Source of the DNA: Hyunsoonleella jejuensis
GTDB taxonomy: Bacteria; Bacteroidota; Bacteroidia; Flavobacteriales; Flavobacteriaceae
Assembly: GCF_900111025.1 (NCBI RefSeq)
Contig: NZ_FOFN01000001.1
Location: 930,001-994,000 of the forward strand
DNA length: 64,000 bases
Reading direction: 5' to 3'
Below, piece after piece: positions 7,930 to 15,566 of this stretch (position 1 is the stretch's first letter; every line of letters starts with the position of its first letter). A program made the position numbers and the translations under genes. The notes below the pieces were generated by a model. It saw only the letters and a list, made by a program, of their open reading frames with translations. It was not told the origin of the DNA and made no database searches.

Positions 7930-9030
7930 CTATAATATAGATTTTTGCTTTTTATAAAACGCATCGGCTTGCAATTGTAATAATTCGCGAGCCTTTTTGC
8001 GCTTATAGGTGTATAACGCTTCGTCAGTTTCTATGTCTGTGTACACATTATCATTAATGGTGTTTTCAGTGCTCAATAATGCCGCCCTTTGATGTTTGTT
8101 TTGAAGCATTAAGTGTTTCACGGTATCTTCTTCATCTTCCAATTGGAAATCATAGATGCCTTTTGGTGATAATAGTTTTGCAAAAATTGGAGCGGTTTCT
8201 ATAGCAAGAAATAATAGAAAAATAAAGAAAGAAGGTAACCATGGTAGTTTGTTCAATGCATTAATACGAGCCATTAATCCATCAAAATTATTAATTATGG
8301 GTTGTGTTTCAACAACTTTACTATTAAAGTCGCCTTGCAACTCAGCAATCTTGGTTTCAGCAGCTTTAATTTTAGCTTTATTCTCTGCCTTTAAAGCTTG
8401 TAAGTCACCTAGCGCCGCATCATGCTTTTCGCGTTTCTCTTTATAAACGGGCCCTTTTCCTAATAGCTTAGTACCTGCAGTTCCTTCAGCTTCAGAGATA
8501 TAGGTATCGTATAAACTATTCACCTCATTTTCTTTTGTTATTATCTGATTTTGCAACGCACTAATTTCAGTATTTAAAATTGCAATTTCTGGCGTGTATT
8601 GTTCAGCCAATTGTGACTTATTAGCTAGTGTCATTGCATTTTTTTCCTCTAAGAGCACTTGGTTGATTTCCTTTTCAAAAATTTTCAATTCCAGAGGTTT
8701 TGCAATCACAATAGCGATAATAATGGCTAAAATAATTCTTGGAGATGCTTGAATAAATTCATCTAGAGCGCTGCCAGTTTTCTTAATTGTAGAAACGATA
8801 TAGCGATCTAAATTAAAAATTAAGAGTCCCCAAATTAATCCGAAAAATGAGGCTGTAAATAAATTATCGAATACAGTATATAACGCATAACCTGCAGCAA
8901 TAAATGCCATAACAGCCGTAAAGAAAACAGTGGCACCAATGCCTGCGTATTTATTTTGTTCTCCAGAAGAACAATTTTCAAGAATAGTTGTATCTGCACC
9001 AGAGCAGATAATAAAAAAACGTTTTAACAT
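7930..9030 (-). CDS. DUF4407 membrane protein with coiled coil
   Basis: This 366-residue protein starts MLKRFFIICSGAD, the usual DUF4407 opening. Helices lie at about 30-70 and 90-110, then a long charged coiled coil at about 120-250 rich in Glu/Lys/Ala (EISALQNQIITKENEV), then another helix near 265-285 (LPSFFIFLLFLAIETAPIF) and a cytoplasmic tail. Family function is unknown. Confidence 0.85.
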   Translation of the reverse strand: MLKRFFIICSGADTTILENCSSGEQNKYAGIGATVFFTAVMAFIAAGYALYTVFDNLFTASFFGLIWGLLIFNLDRYIVSTIKKTGSALDEFIQASPRIILAIIIAIVIAKPLELKIFEKEINQVLLEEKNAMTLANKSQLAEQYTPEIAILNTEISALQNQIITKENEVNSLYDTYISEAEGTAGTKLLGKGPVYKEKREKHDAALGDLQALKAENKAKIKAAETKIAELQGDFNSKVVETQPIINNFDGLMARINALNKLPWLPSFFIFLLFLAIETAPIFAKLLSPKGIYDFQLEDEEDTVKHLMLQNKHQRAALLSTENTINDNVYTDIETDEALYTYKRKKARELLQLQADAFYKKQKSIL

Positions 9031-9052
9031 ACTGATTGATTTTTGATTGATA

Positions 9053-9079
9053 CTTCGACTGCGCTCGGCACAGGTTGAC
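9053..9079 (+). repeat. Interspersed GC-rich repeat
   Basis: CTTCGACTGCGCTCGGCAC followed by AGGTTGAC has the style of dispersed flavobacterial repeats. It lies between the DUF4407 and M56 genes and shares the TCGACTGCGC core, in reverse orientation, with the repeat inside hemW (2816-2845). Confidence 0.55.
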
Positions 9080-9106
9080 TATTAGAACGTTAAAGCGCAT
9101 GATTTG

Positions 9107-10807
9107 TTACATAATTGACTCAAATTTTAAGTGATTTTTCCTTTCTACAATTTCCGAAGATACTTTTAGAGATTTTTTATCAGAGATTAGTTTAATGATT
9201 TTTTCGGGTGCTATTAATCGATTATCTAGATAACAAACAGCACCATTTTTAATCATATCTATAATAATCTGTTCATTTGATTTTTGAGGCGAAAGAAAGC
9301 TTGGAAAAGGTTCTATGGCTTTTTTTTGACGGCTACTCATCTTATCATAAAGCTCGTATAGTCGAGAAAAATCATTTAATTTTACAGTTCTTTTGTTTTC
9401 TTGTTTAGCTTTAAAGTTTTTTGCCAAAGTATTGTATTCGTCAACCTCTTCTTTGCTTGCATTTTTTAGTGGCGCATTTACATCATTTAAAACCATATTA
9501 TTTAATCCAACTGCATTTACACCAACGGTAACCTTCCACGGTGAATTGGAATTTTTAGTGGGGCTTAAATCAATAGTTTGATTGTCTAAAATTTGTTGTG
9601 CTTCTTTAATAGTTTTATTTAGATATGGACTAGTGTATGGATTAGAAGTTTTATCTATTTCAATATTTCTTATACTAGATGTACTTATGTTGCATTGCTC
9701 AGATAATAAGTCAGATATTTCTTTAGCGAAATTTAATAGTTGATTATCTTTTATTTCTATCCTTGCGTGTAGAAAATTTTGTTTTTGTTTAGCTGTTAAA
9801 TTGGAGTTTATAGAATTAACTTTTTCGTTTAAGTTTTCAAATTCTACAGGATTACCATTTAAGCTAATATTGTTTTTACTTAAAATTAGAAGATTTACTT
9901 CTTTAATAGTATAATTTTCTGATAATGACGAATTACTTTTCGTAATAATCTGTTTTTGACTAAAACCATACACAGAAAAAGCCAAAAGAGGGATTAAAAG
10001 TAAAAATCTAAAAAATAAATTGGATTTTGGTGTTCTTGTTTTCATGATTTTAAAACGTTTTTTGAGTGATGAATAATTAATAGGGTTTACTAATGTTGAA
10101 TACGGGGTGCTTGATGAAAATTTAAGAAGTGTGTTTTGATATTCTGAGGAGTCAACGCCATTATTTAAAACCTGTTGGTCTGCTAAAAATTCATGATTTA
10201 ATTTGACGTGTTTTTTAAGTAGAATTAATAACGGGTTAAACCAATATATAAGTTGTATAACTTCAATTATAATGATGTCGATAGAATGTTTTTGGATTGC
10301 GTGGGTTTGTTCGTGTAGCAAAACGGAATTTTTAATCTTGTTACTATCATACTCTTTTTTATTTAAAAAGATATAATTGAAAAATGTATGTGGTGGTATT
10401 TTTTCTTCAAGGAGAATAAGGTTAACATTATTATATTTCTGTTTTTGAGAATATTTTATTTTTTTAAAGAGTTTTTTTAAATTCATCGTAAATCTTAGTG
10501 TAAAGAGTATAATACCGATGCTATAAATTACCCATAGCATTATTGGAAGATAGTTTCTGTCAGGGTTATCAATTAAGGAAGTTTTTGTTTCAATATTATC
10601 TTCAAATACTAAGATTGAGGCGTTTGAAGCAAAAGGAACTTCGGCATAGTTTGTAAAAGTTATGAATGGAATTAAAATAGAAACAAATAAAACTCCTAAA
10701 AGATAAAAACGCTTAAACTTGTGCGCACTCGTATTTGCCAAAAATAGTACATAAAAGAGGATAAATACTGCTAAACATGTACATGATTTTATAATAATTA
10801 AGAGCAT
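9107..10807 (-). CDS. BlaR1-like M56 family metallopeptidase
   Basis: A membrane-embedded zinc protease/sensor that, with the BlaI-type repressor, senses envelope signals. Helices lie at about 3-20, 35-52 and 88-108. The zinc motif HEQTH is at residues 165-169, followed by IIIEVIQLIYWFNPL and NHEFLADQ (third ligand). A further helix near residue 270 (FFRFLLLIPLLAFSVYG) leads to a periplasmic C-terminus of about 280 residues with no penicillin-binding motif, so it is not a true beta-lactam sensor. The start lies two bases after the blaI-like stop. Confidence 0.9.
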   Translation of the reverse strand: MLLIIIKSCTCLAVFILFYVLFLANTSAHKFKRFYLLGVLFVSILIPFITFTNYAEVPFASNASILVFEDNIETKTSLIDNPDRNYLPIMLWVIYSIGIILFTLRFTMNLKKLFKKIKYSQKQKYNNVNLILLEEKIPPHTFFNYIFLNKKEYDSNKIKNSVLLHEQTHAIQKHSIDIIIIEVIQLIYWFNPLLILLKKHVKLNHEFLADQQVLNNGVDSSEYQNTLLKFSSSTPYSTLVNPINYSSLKKRFKIMKTRTPKSNLFFRFLLLIPLLAFSVYGFSQKQIITKSNSSLSENYTIKEVNLLILSKNNISLNGNPVEFENLNEKVNSINSNLTAKQKQNFLHARIEIKDNQLLNFAKEISDLLSEQCNISTSSIRNIEIDKTSNPYTSPYLNKTIKEAQQILDNQTIDLSPTKNSNSPWKVTVGVNAVGLNNMVLNDVNAPLKNASKEEVDEYNTLAKNFKAKQENKRTVKLNDFSRLYELYDKMSSRQKKAIEPFPSFLSPQKSNEQIIIDMIKNGAVCYLDNRLIAPEKIIKLISDKKSLKVSSEIVERKNHLKFESIM

Positions 10808-10809
10808 AA

Positions 10810-11175
10810 CTATTTCTTTTTAATTTCATTATCAATTAATGCCTTTAAATCTTCTAATTCTTGTTTTGTAAGATTAGTTTCCTTTGTGAAAAAGGATGCA
10901 AATTGAGCTGCATCATCGTTAAAAAATTTTTTAATCAGTCCGTTTACATGCTTAGAGAAATAATCCTTTTTCTTTACGAGTGGATAATATTGACGAGATT
11001 TTCCAAACAAATTATAAGCGATGAACCCTTTGTTTGTCATTCGCTTTAATAGAGTTGCTATTGTTGTTGCTGCGGGCTTGGGCTCTTTATAGGCGTCCAA
11101 CAAATCTTTCATGAAAGCTTTTCTAAGCTTCCATAAATGATTCATTAATTCCTCTTCACTTTTTGATAATTGCAT
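10810..11175 (-). CDS. BlaI/MecI/CopY family transcriptional repressor
   Basis: This 121-residue winged-helix repressor begins MQLSKSEEELMNHLWKLRKA. The recognition helix is in AATTIATLLKRMTNKGFI and the wing in GKSRQYYPLVKKKDYF; the C-terminal part forms the dimerisation helices (FFNDDAAQFASFFTKE). In this family the partner M56 protease triggers repressor cleavage. It heads a two-gene operon with the M56 gene. Three TCTA-N6-TAGA dyads just upstream are its probable operators, indicating autoregulation. Confidence 0.93.
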   Translation of the reverse strand: MQLSKSEEELMNHLWKLRKAFMKDLLDAYKEPKPAATTIATLLKRMTNKGFIAYNLFGKSRQYYPLVKKKDYFSKHVNGLIKKFFNDDAAQFASFFTKETNLTKQELEDLKALIDNEIKKK

Positions 11176-11177
11176 CT

Positions 11178-11191
11178 TCTACAAATTTAGA
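11178..11191. promoter_or_regulatory. BlaI-type operator 1
   Basis: TCTACAAATTTAGA is a TCTA-N6-TAGA dyad two bases upstream of the repressor ATG, the first of three similar sites. A repressor bound here would overlap the translation start region. Confidence 0.6.
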
Positions 11192-11197
11192 ATGTTC

Positions 11198-11211
11198 TCT
11201 ACAAATATAGA
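11198..11211. promoter_or_regulatory. BlaI-type operator 2
   Basis: TCTACAAATATAGA is the second TCTA-N6-TAGA dyad, 20 bp from operator 1 start to start, about two helical turns. Confidence 0.6.
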
Positions 11212-11221
11212 GCAAATATTT

Positions 11222-11241
11222 AATTCTACAAACATAGAATT
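11222..11241. promoter_or_regulatory. BlaI-type operator 3 (extended dyad)
   Basis: AATTCTA-CAAACA-TAGAATT is an extended 7-bp inverted repeat around the same TCTA-N6-TAGA core. It is the longest of the three and lies furthest from the start codon, so it may be the primary binding site. Confidence 0.6.
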
Positions 11242-11261
11242 TGTTTATAGAAGAGATTTAA

Positions 11262-12119
11262 CTATTTTCTAGACCTAATACTTTCAATCACAACTGTGGT
11301 AAGAATTAATGCACCTCCAATAAAGGTGTTTGATGTTGGGATTTCATTTAGGAAATAATACGCCATAACCATACCAAAAACAGGTTGAATGCTACCGATA
11401 ATACTTGCGGTACTTACGGAGAAATGTTTGAAGCTACTTATAAATAAAGAATGTCCTACAGCTGTAGTTACTAAACCAAGTAATAGAAGAAATGGTAATT
11501 GCGTTTGTACTTGCTCCATATTTACATTGAATAAAACAGGTATCAATAAAATAGAGACTATTATACATTGTTGCATCATTAATACAGTGCCATCGTACCG
11601 AGACACATGTCTTTTTAATATCAGATTTCTTAATGAGTAACAAAAAGCAGAAAAGACACCAAAAAGAATACCTTTTAAATACGTGTTTTCAAAATTTATT
11701 TCTGGAGCAAGAATGTAGATGCCTAATAATACCATAAGCCCCAGTAATATGTGTATTGGGTTTAGTTTTGATTTGGTAAAAAACGGCTCTAATAATGCTG
11801 TAATTATAGGGAATGTAAACATGGAAAGCATGCCTATGGCGACATTGCTTAATTTTAAGGCTAAGAAATATGTAATCCAATGTATTCCTAATAAAACACC
11901 GCCCAAGAGAATGGATGGGACATCTCTTTTTGATTTGATCGTAATGTTTAAATTACGGTATTTACAGAAAATGAGTAGTAGTATTGCTGCCAGCGCACTT
12001 CTAAACCATATTATTAGAGGTGTTGGAAGGTCTATGTACTTTCCTAATACGCCTGATGTACTTATAAGGAGTGTTGCTAAACCGAGTAATAAAAGATGGC
12101 TGGAGTGTTGGTTTTTCAT
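11262..12119 (-). CDS. EamA/DMT family transporter
   Basis: This 285-residue membrane protein has ten predicted helices in two EamA repeats (residues about 5-140 and 150-283), typical of drug/metabolite exporters such as RhaT/YdcZ relatives. Visible signatures are LLISTSGVLGKYI, SAFCYSLRNLILKRHV and the closing IIGSIQPVFGMVMAYYFLNE. Substrate unknown. The gene ends just upstream of the blaI-like operator region and is transcribed in the same direction. Confidence 0.87.
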   Translation of the reverse strand: MKNQHSSHLLLLGLATLLISTSGVLGKYIDLPTPLIIWFRSALAAILLLIFCKYRNLNITIKSKRDVPSILLGGVLLGIHWITYFLALKLSNVAIGMLSMFTFPIITALLEPFFTKSKLNPIHILLGLMVLLGIYILAPEINFENTYLKGILFGVFSAFCYSLRNLILKRHVSRYDGTVLMMQQCIIVSILLIPVLFNVNMEQVQTQLPFLLLLGLVTTAVGHSLFISSFKHFSVSTASIIGSIQPVFGMVMAYYFLNEIPTSNTFIGGALILTTVVIESIRSRK

Positions 12120-12134
12120 ATAATGGCCTTTTCT

Positions 12135-12247
12135 GCGTTAGCGATTGCAGCGGTTAGCTTTTGGCGAGGCGAGCATCGAGCCAAAACTAGTAGTGTAAAG
12201 CGCGACCCACCTGCACTGAGCTTGTCGAAGTGTTGTGGGTAACGCCC
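12135..12247. repeat. Composite flavobacterial intergenic repeat
   Basis: The element is bounded by GCGTTA and TAACGC. Inside are GCGATTGCAGCGG, a hairpin with arms TTTTGGC and GCCAAAA, then AAAGCGCGACCCAC and CACTGAGCTTGTCGAAGTG (itself a dyad, CACT...AGTG), and GTGGGT pairing with ACCCAC. It looks like two dispersed repeat families I recall from flavobacterial genomes, nested in one unit. It lies between two genes on the minus strand and could form a highly folded RNA or act as a terminator. Confidence 0.6.
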
Positions 12248-12253
12248 AAATAA

Positions 12254-13642
12254 TTATATTGAAAGTTCTGTAAAATATTTATAAAAATAAGGTATAGTTT
12301 CTATGCCTTTTAGGTAATTCCAAACGCCGAAATGCTCGTTTGGTGAATGGATAGCATCACTATCTAAACCAAAGCCCATGAGAATAGTTTTACTTTTTAA
12401 TTCTTGCTCAAAAAGTGCAACAATAGGGATGCTACCGCCACTACGTTGGGGTATAGGTGTTTTGCCAAACGTTTCTTGGTATGCCCTACTTGCGGCTTGG
12501 TAACCTATGCCATCTATTGGTGTAACATAACCTTGTCCGCCATGGTGTGGTGTTACTTTAACTTTTACACCTTTAGGCGCTATATTCTCAAAATGCGTTT
12601 TGAATAGTTGTGTAATATTTTCCCAATCCTGATGAGGCACTAAGCGCATTGAAATTTTTGCATAAGCTTTACTGGCAATAACTGTTTTGGCGCCTTCGCC
12701 AGTGTAACCTCCCCAAATACCGTTGACATCTAATGTAGGGCGAATAGAATTTCTTTCGTTGGTGGTATAGCCTTTTTCTCCGTAAACGGCGTCTATATCC
12801 AATGCTTTTTTATAGTTTTCTAAACTGAATGGTGCTTTTGCCATTTCAGCGCGTTCTTCTTTTGTGAGCTCTTCTACTTTATCATAAAATCCAGGAATAG
12901 TAATATGATTGTTTTCATCGTGAAGCGAAGCAATCATTTTTGTAAGAACATTTATAGGATTTGCTACGGCACCACCATATAACCCAGAATGTAAATCGCG
13001 ATTTGGACCTGTAACTTCTACTTCAACATAGCTGAGACCTCTTAGACCAGTGGTTATAGATGGCACATCTTTGGCAATCATTCCCGTATCAGAAATCAGT
13101 ATGACATCATTTTTTAGTTTCTCACGATTATTTTTCACGAAGGTAGAAAGGTTCTTACTGCCTACTTCTTCCTCACCCTCAATCATAAATTTAACATTAC
13201 ATGGTAATTGATTTGTGGACGTCATAAACTCCATGGCTTTTACGTGCATGTACATTTGTCCTTTATCGTCACAGGCGCCTCTGGCAAAAATAGCACCATC
13301 AGGATGCAATTCAGTTTTTTCTATTATGGGTTCAAAAGGTGCAGAATTCCAAAGCTCTAACGGGTCGGGTGGTTGTACGTCATAGTGTCCATAAACCAAC
13401 ACTGTTGGTAGGTTTTTATCTATTATTTTTTCACCATAAACAATGGGATAACCGTCTGTCTTACAAATTTCTACAGTATCGCAACCAGCATTTTCTAAAC
13501 TAATTTTTATGGCATCTGCAGTTTTTAAAACATCGTTTTTATAAGCAGAATCGGCACTTATTGATGGGATTTTAAGCAGCTCGATAAGTTCATTTAAAAA
13601 TCGGTCTTTATGTTTTTCTATGTAAGATGTGATACTATCCAT
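12254..13642 (-). CDS. M20 family dipeptidase
   Basis: A zinc-dependent exopeptidase of 462 residues, in the CNDP/carnosinase-like branch of M20. Motifs are VLVYGHYDVQPPDP (first zinc His and Asp), ARGACDDKGQ, MIEGEEEVGS (general-base Glu pair) and HSPNEHFG near the C-terminus. A lid/dimerisation domain interrupts the catalytic domain at about residues 200-320. There is no signal peptide, so it is likely cytoplasmic. It is upstream of, and divergent from, tRNA-Leu and the hydroxyproline cluster, where it could hydrolyse imported dipeptides; that link is inference. Confidence 0.92.
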   Translation of the reverse strand: MDSITSYIEKHKDRFLNELIELLKIPSISADSAYKNDVLKTADAIKISLENAGCDTVEICKTDGYPIVYGEKIIDKNLPTVLVYGHYDVQPPDPLELWNSAPFEPIIEKTELHPDGAIFARGACDDKGQMYMHVKAMEFMTSTNQLPCNVKFMIEGEEEVGSKNLSTFVKNNREKLKNDVILISDTGMIAKDVPSITTGLRGLSYVEVEVTGPNRDLHSGLYGGAVANPINVLTKMIASLHDENNHITIPGFYDKVEELTKEERAEMAKAPFSLENYKKALDIDAVYGEKGYTTNERNSIRPTLDVNGIWGGYTGEGAKTVIASKAYAKISMRLVPHQDWENITQLFKTHFENIAPKGVKVKVTPHHGGQGYVTPIDGIGYQAASRAYQETFGKTPIPQRSGGSIPIVALFEQELKSKTILMGFGLDSDAIHSPNEHFGVWNYLKGIETIPYFYKYFTELSI

Positions 13643-13701
13643 GCGTTAAAGTTATGTTGATTTTCAAAAGTATAAAAAAGAATACTTTTTAGGGATAGAA
13701 G

Positions 13702-13731
13702 TTTGCAATTTAAAAATCTTGATTATATTTG
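13702..13731 (+). promoter_or_regulatory. Bacteroidota-type promoter for tRNA-Leu
   Basis: TTTG at 13702-13705 and TATATTTG at 13724-13731 fit the Bacteroidota -33 TTG and -7 TAnnTTTG boxes with about 18 bp between. The -7 box ends 10 bp before the tRNA. Confidence 0.65.
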
Positions 13732-13741
13732 CAGTCCTTTA

Positions 13742-13823
13742 GCGGGCGTGGTGGAATTGGTAGACACGCTAGACTTAGGATCTAGTGCCGCGAGGTGTGG
13801 GAGTTCGAGTCTCCCCGCCCGCA
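13742..13823 (+). tRNA. tRNA-Leu (anticodon TAG)
   Basis: Acceptor arms GCGGGCG and CGCCCGC pair fully. The anticodon stem CTAGA/TCTAG encloses loop CTTAGGA with anticodon TAG. The T arm contains GGTTCGA-like GAGTTCGAGTCTC, and a long variable arm marks a class II leucine tRNA. The CCA end is not encoded. The discriminator is A, as required for leucine. Confidence 0.95.
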
Positions 13824-13830
13824 CGAAATT

Positions 13831-13860
13831 AAAGCTTCTCAGATTTGAGGAGCTTTTTTT
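13831..13860 (+). terminator. Rho-independent terminator after tRNA-Leu
   Basis: AAAGCTTCTCA and TGAGGAGCTTT form an 11-bp stem with one G-T pair, followed by a T run. It lies seven bases after the tRNA. Confidence 0.8.
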
Positions 13861-13974
13861 ATTTAGATTGGAGCGATTTTATTGTTTTGCAATAAGTATT
13901 GCTTATTTATCTCATTAGGTATTTAGGATATTAAAAGAAAGTAAATGCTATATGATAGCTACGTGAGTTTTAAA

Positions 13975-14168
13975 CTATCGCATTTTAGACTTTCTGTATT
14001 TTGATGGAGAAGAATGTTTATAAGATTTAAACTGCCTATTAAAATTTAAAATGTTATTAAACCCAGATTTTTGGGCATTTTCAATACGTAGTTCATTTAA
14101 AAACTTAAAACAAGTTTTATTCGTTCGTTTTAAAGTATTTGCAAAAGGCATTTTTAGTCATATTGGCA
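13975..14168 (-). pseudogene. Degraded AraC-type DNA-binding domain
   Basis: Read on the minus strand, one frame gives ANMTKNAFCKYFK, then after a frameshift KRTNKTCFKFLNELRIENA, then, after an internal gap, GFNNILNFNRQFKSYK and SPSKYRK before a stop. This parallels ANMSRNAFCRYFKKRTNKTF, IEIRIENAC, GFHNIANFNRKFKEIKGI and SHYR in the intact AraC regulator at 15567-16412. The remnant has lost its 5' part, one frame and the middle of the second helix-turn-helix. It is bounded on one side by the terminator of the DHDPS-family gene. Confidence 0.8.
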
Positions 14169-14169
14169 A

Positions 14170-14199
14170 AAAAAGCCCCGTAAAAACGGAGCTTTTTTT
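14170..14199. terminator. Bidirectional terminator downstream of DHDPS-family gene
   Basis: AAAAGCCCCGT and ACGGAGCTTTT form a stem with one mismatch, with an A run on one side and a T run on the other, so it can act on both strands. It lies 25 bp after the DHDPS-family stop. Confidence 0.7.
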
Positions 14200-14223
14200 A
14201 TTTGAATATTTAAAGGTATTAGA

Positions 14224-15192
14224 CTACAATAAGTCTAAAGCTTCAAGTCTTTCTTTTGCTAGAGTATATCTTGCTTGAACATCATCAATTTGTTGTTGCG
14301 TTAATTTTATACCATATGTACGAAGCCCTCCAGCTATATCATTATGATGAATACCCATAGCAAGTTTAAGATATTCCATAAGTAGCGGCTGGCCATCCAG
14401 ATACGATATGGAATTCAAAGCTTGAGAAATTTTGTTTGCCTCAGCCCATTCTCCATTTAAAACATGCTCCTGCATAGTAACGCTTGCTTTTGGGAAGATA
14501 ACACCTACACCTGTAATACCACCACTTGCTCCCGCAAGTCCGGCGTACACAGTAACTGTGTCAACCCCTGCCAAAACTTTTAAATCTTTGTTCTCTAACA
14601 TTAAAGTTTCAATAATAGAAACATCTATAGTCGATATTTTAAGAGCAGTTACATTAGGTAGAGCAGAAATTCTTCGAAGAAGATCAGTTGATATTGCATG
14701 ATATCCAGCAGCATCAGGATTGTTGTAAGGCATAATTGTTACGCCTACATGTCTTGCAGTTACTTCAGCAAGTTCAAAGTAATCATACATTTCATCATCA
14801 GATGGAATTGCCTTAGTTTTAGGCGGCATGACCATGACTGTATCCACTCCAACCGTTGCAAGACCTTCAACGATTTTAGCAAGTTCTTCCTTAGTTTCTG
14901 CCGCAGCTCCACTAATCAACGGTACGTTGTATTCTTTGGCAACGTCAGAAAGAGCTTTAAGTAAAGTAAGGCGCTGTTTGGTGCTTAGGTAGCTATTCTC
15001 TCCCAGAGTACCGGAGCCGACAAGTCCGCCCATTCTACTTCCTCCTTTTCCTTGAGCTTTTAAAACATCTGCGGCGTATTTTTTTGTTGCATCTAGGTCA
15101 ATTTCAAGGGCACCTGATTTTGACTCTTTCAACCATGTAAACACAGCCGGCATAACGCTATGCCTCCAATCTGCACTATTTGTTTCTATCAT
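14224..15192 (-). CDS. DHDPS-family lyase/deaminase, candidate hydroxyproline pathway enzyme
   Basis: This 322-residue class I aldolase-like TIM barrel belongs to the dihydrodipicolinate synthase/N-acetylneuraminate lyase superfamily. The catalytic Tyr lies in IMPYNNP and the Schiff-base Lys in TALKIST; LGEN is the substrate-binding loop. DHDPS paralogues next to hydroxyproline genes act as 1-pyrroline-4-hydroxy-2-carboxylate deaminase (LhpC/HypD type), and that role is inferred here from the neighbours. It is clearly different from the decayed DHDPS copy at 16541-16905, which looks like the canonical operon member. It has its own promoter and terminator, so it may be a replacement acquired separately. 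True DapA is less likely outside a lysine operon. Confidence 0.75.
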   Translation of the reverse strand: MIETNSADWRHSVMPAVFTWLKESKSGALEIDLDATKKYAADVLKAQGKGGSRMGGLVGSGTLGENSYLSTKQRLTLLKALSDVAKEYNVPLISGAAAETKEELAKIVEGLATVGVDTVMVMPPKTKAIPSDDEMYDYFELAEVTARHVGVTIMPYNNPDAAGYHAISTDLLRRISALPNVTALKISTIDVSIIETLMLENKDLKVLAGVDTVTVYAGLAGASGGITGVGVIFPKASVTMQEHVLNGEWAEANKISQALNSISYLDGQPLLMEYLKLAMGIHHNDIAGGLRTYGIKLTQQQIDDVQARYTLAKERLEALDLL

Positions 15193-15566
15193 AATTTCTT
15201 ATTATCTAAAATAAACCTAAATAAACATTTTTCAATTGATGTCTTTGGCAAAAGTATAACCCAAAACCTCCTTCAACGAAATATTGTTAGCATAAAGCGA
15301 TATTATATTACCCTTTTTTAAGGGTTTTATTAAAAAACAAGGTAGTTGTAATTCCTTAAGAGTAAAATATAGATTTTAAACCGAATGTAAACTAATGGGT
15401 TATATCTCTGTAGTTATTTCGTGAAACAAGGAACCTTCAGGCGGCAAACACTTTTAATCTATTGTATTGACAAAGAACAACTTAGGTAATATATCATTAT
15501 CTAAAACCGGTTAATTGTGGCATTTGCCTAATTATAAATTTTATAATAGGTTAGGTGTCTCATCTA
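15193..15566. other. Intergenic region between DHDPS-family gene and AraC regulator
   Basis: This 374-bp gap has no convincing ORF. It holds the putative promoter for the DHDPS-family gene near its left end and a weak CCCTT/AAGGG hairpin with T-rich flanks around 15311-15328. Nothing else was identified. Confidence 0.5.
15249..15276 (-). promoter_or_regulatory. Putative promoter of the DHDPS-family gene
   Basis: On the minus strand TTG (15276-15274) is followed after 17 bp by TACTTTTG (15256-15249), matching TTG/TAnnTTTG. It is about 55 bp upstream of the start codon. Confidence 0.5.

Noticed and set aside
9107-11175. Beta-lactam resistance sensor system
   Set aside because: The M56 protein lacks a C-terminal penicillin-binding domain and no beta-lactamase gene is nearby.
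13742-13823. Genomic-island attachment site at the tRNA-Leu 3' end
   Set aside because: No integrase and no direct repeat of the tRNA 3' end was seen in the window, so an att site cannot be claimed.
13703-13918. 71-codon ORF covering the tRNA-Leu
   Set aside because: It reads through a clear tRNA with intact secondary structure and a terminator; the ORF is incidental.
14051-14278. 75-codon plus-strand ORF downstream of the tRNA
   Set aside because: It runs antisense over the AraC remnant, through a terminator hairpin and into the 3' end of the DHDPS-family gene; no protein-like features.
14224-15192. Lysine biosynthesis DapA
   Set aside because: No other lysine genes are nearby, and the hydroxyproline cluster next to it gives a better explanation for a DHDPS-family member.
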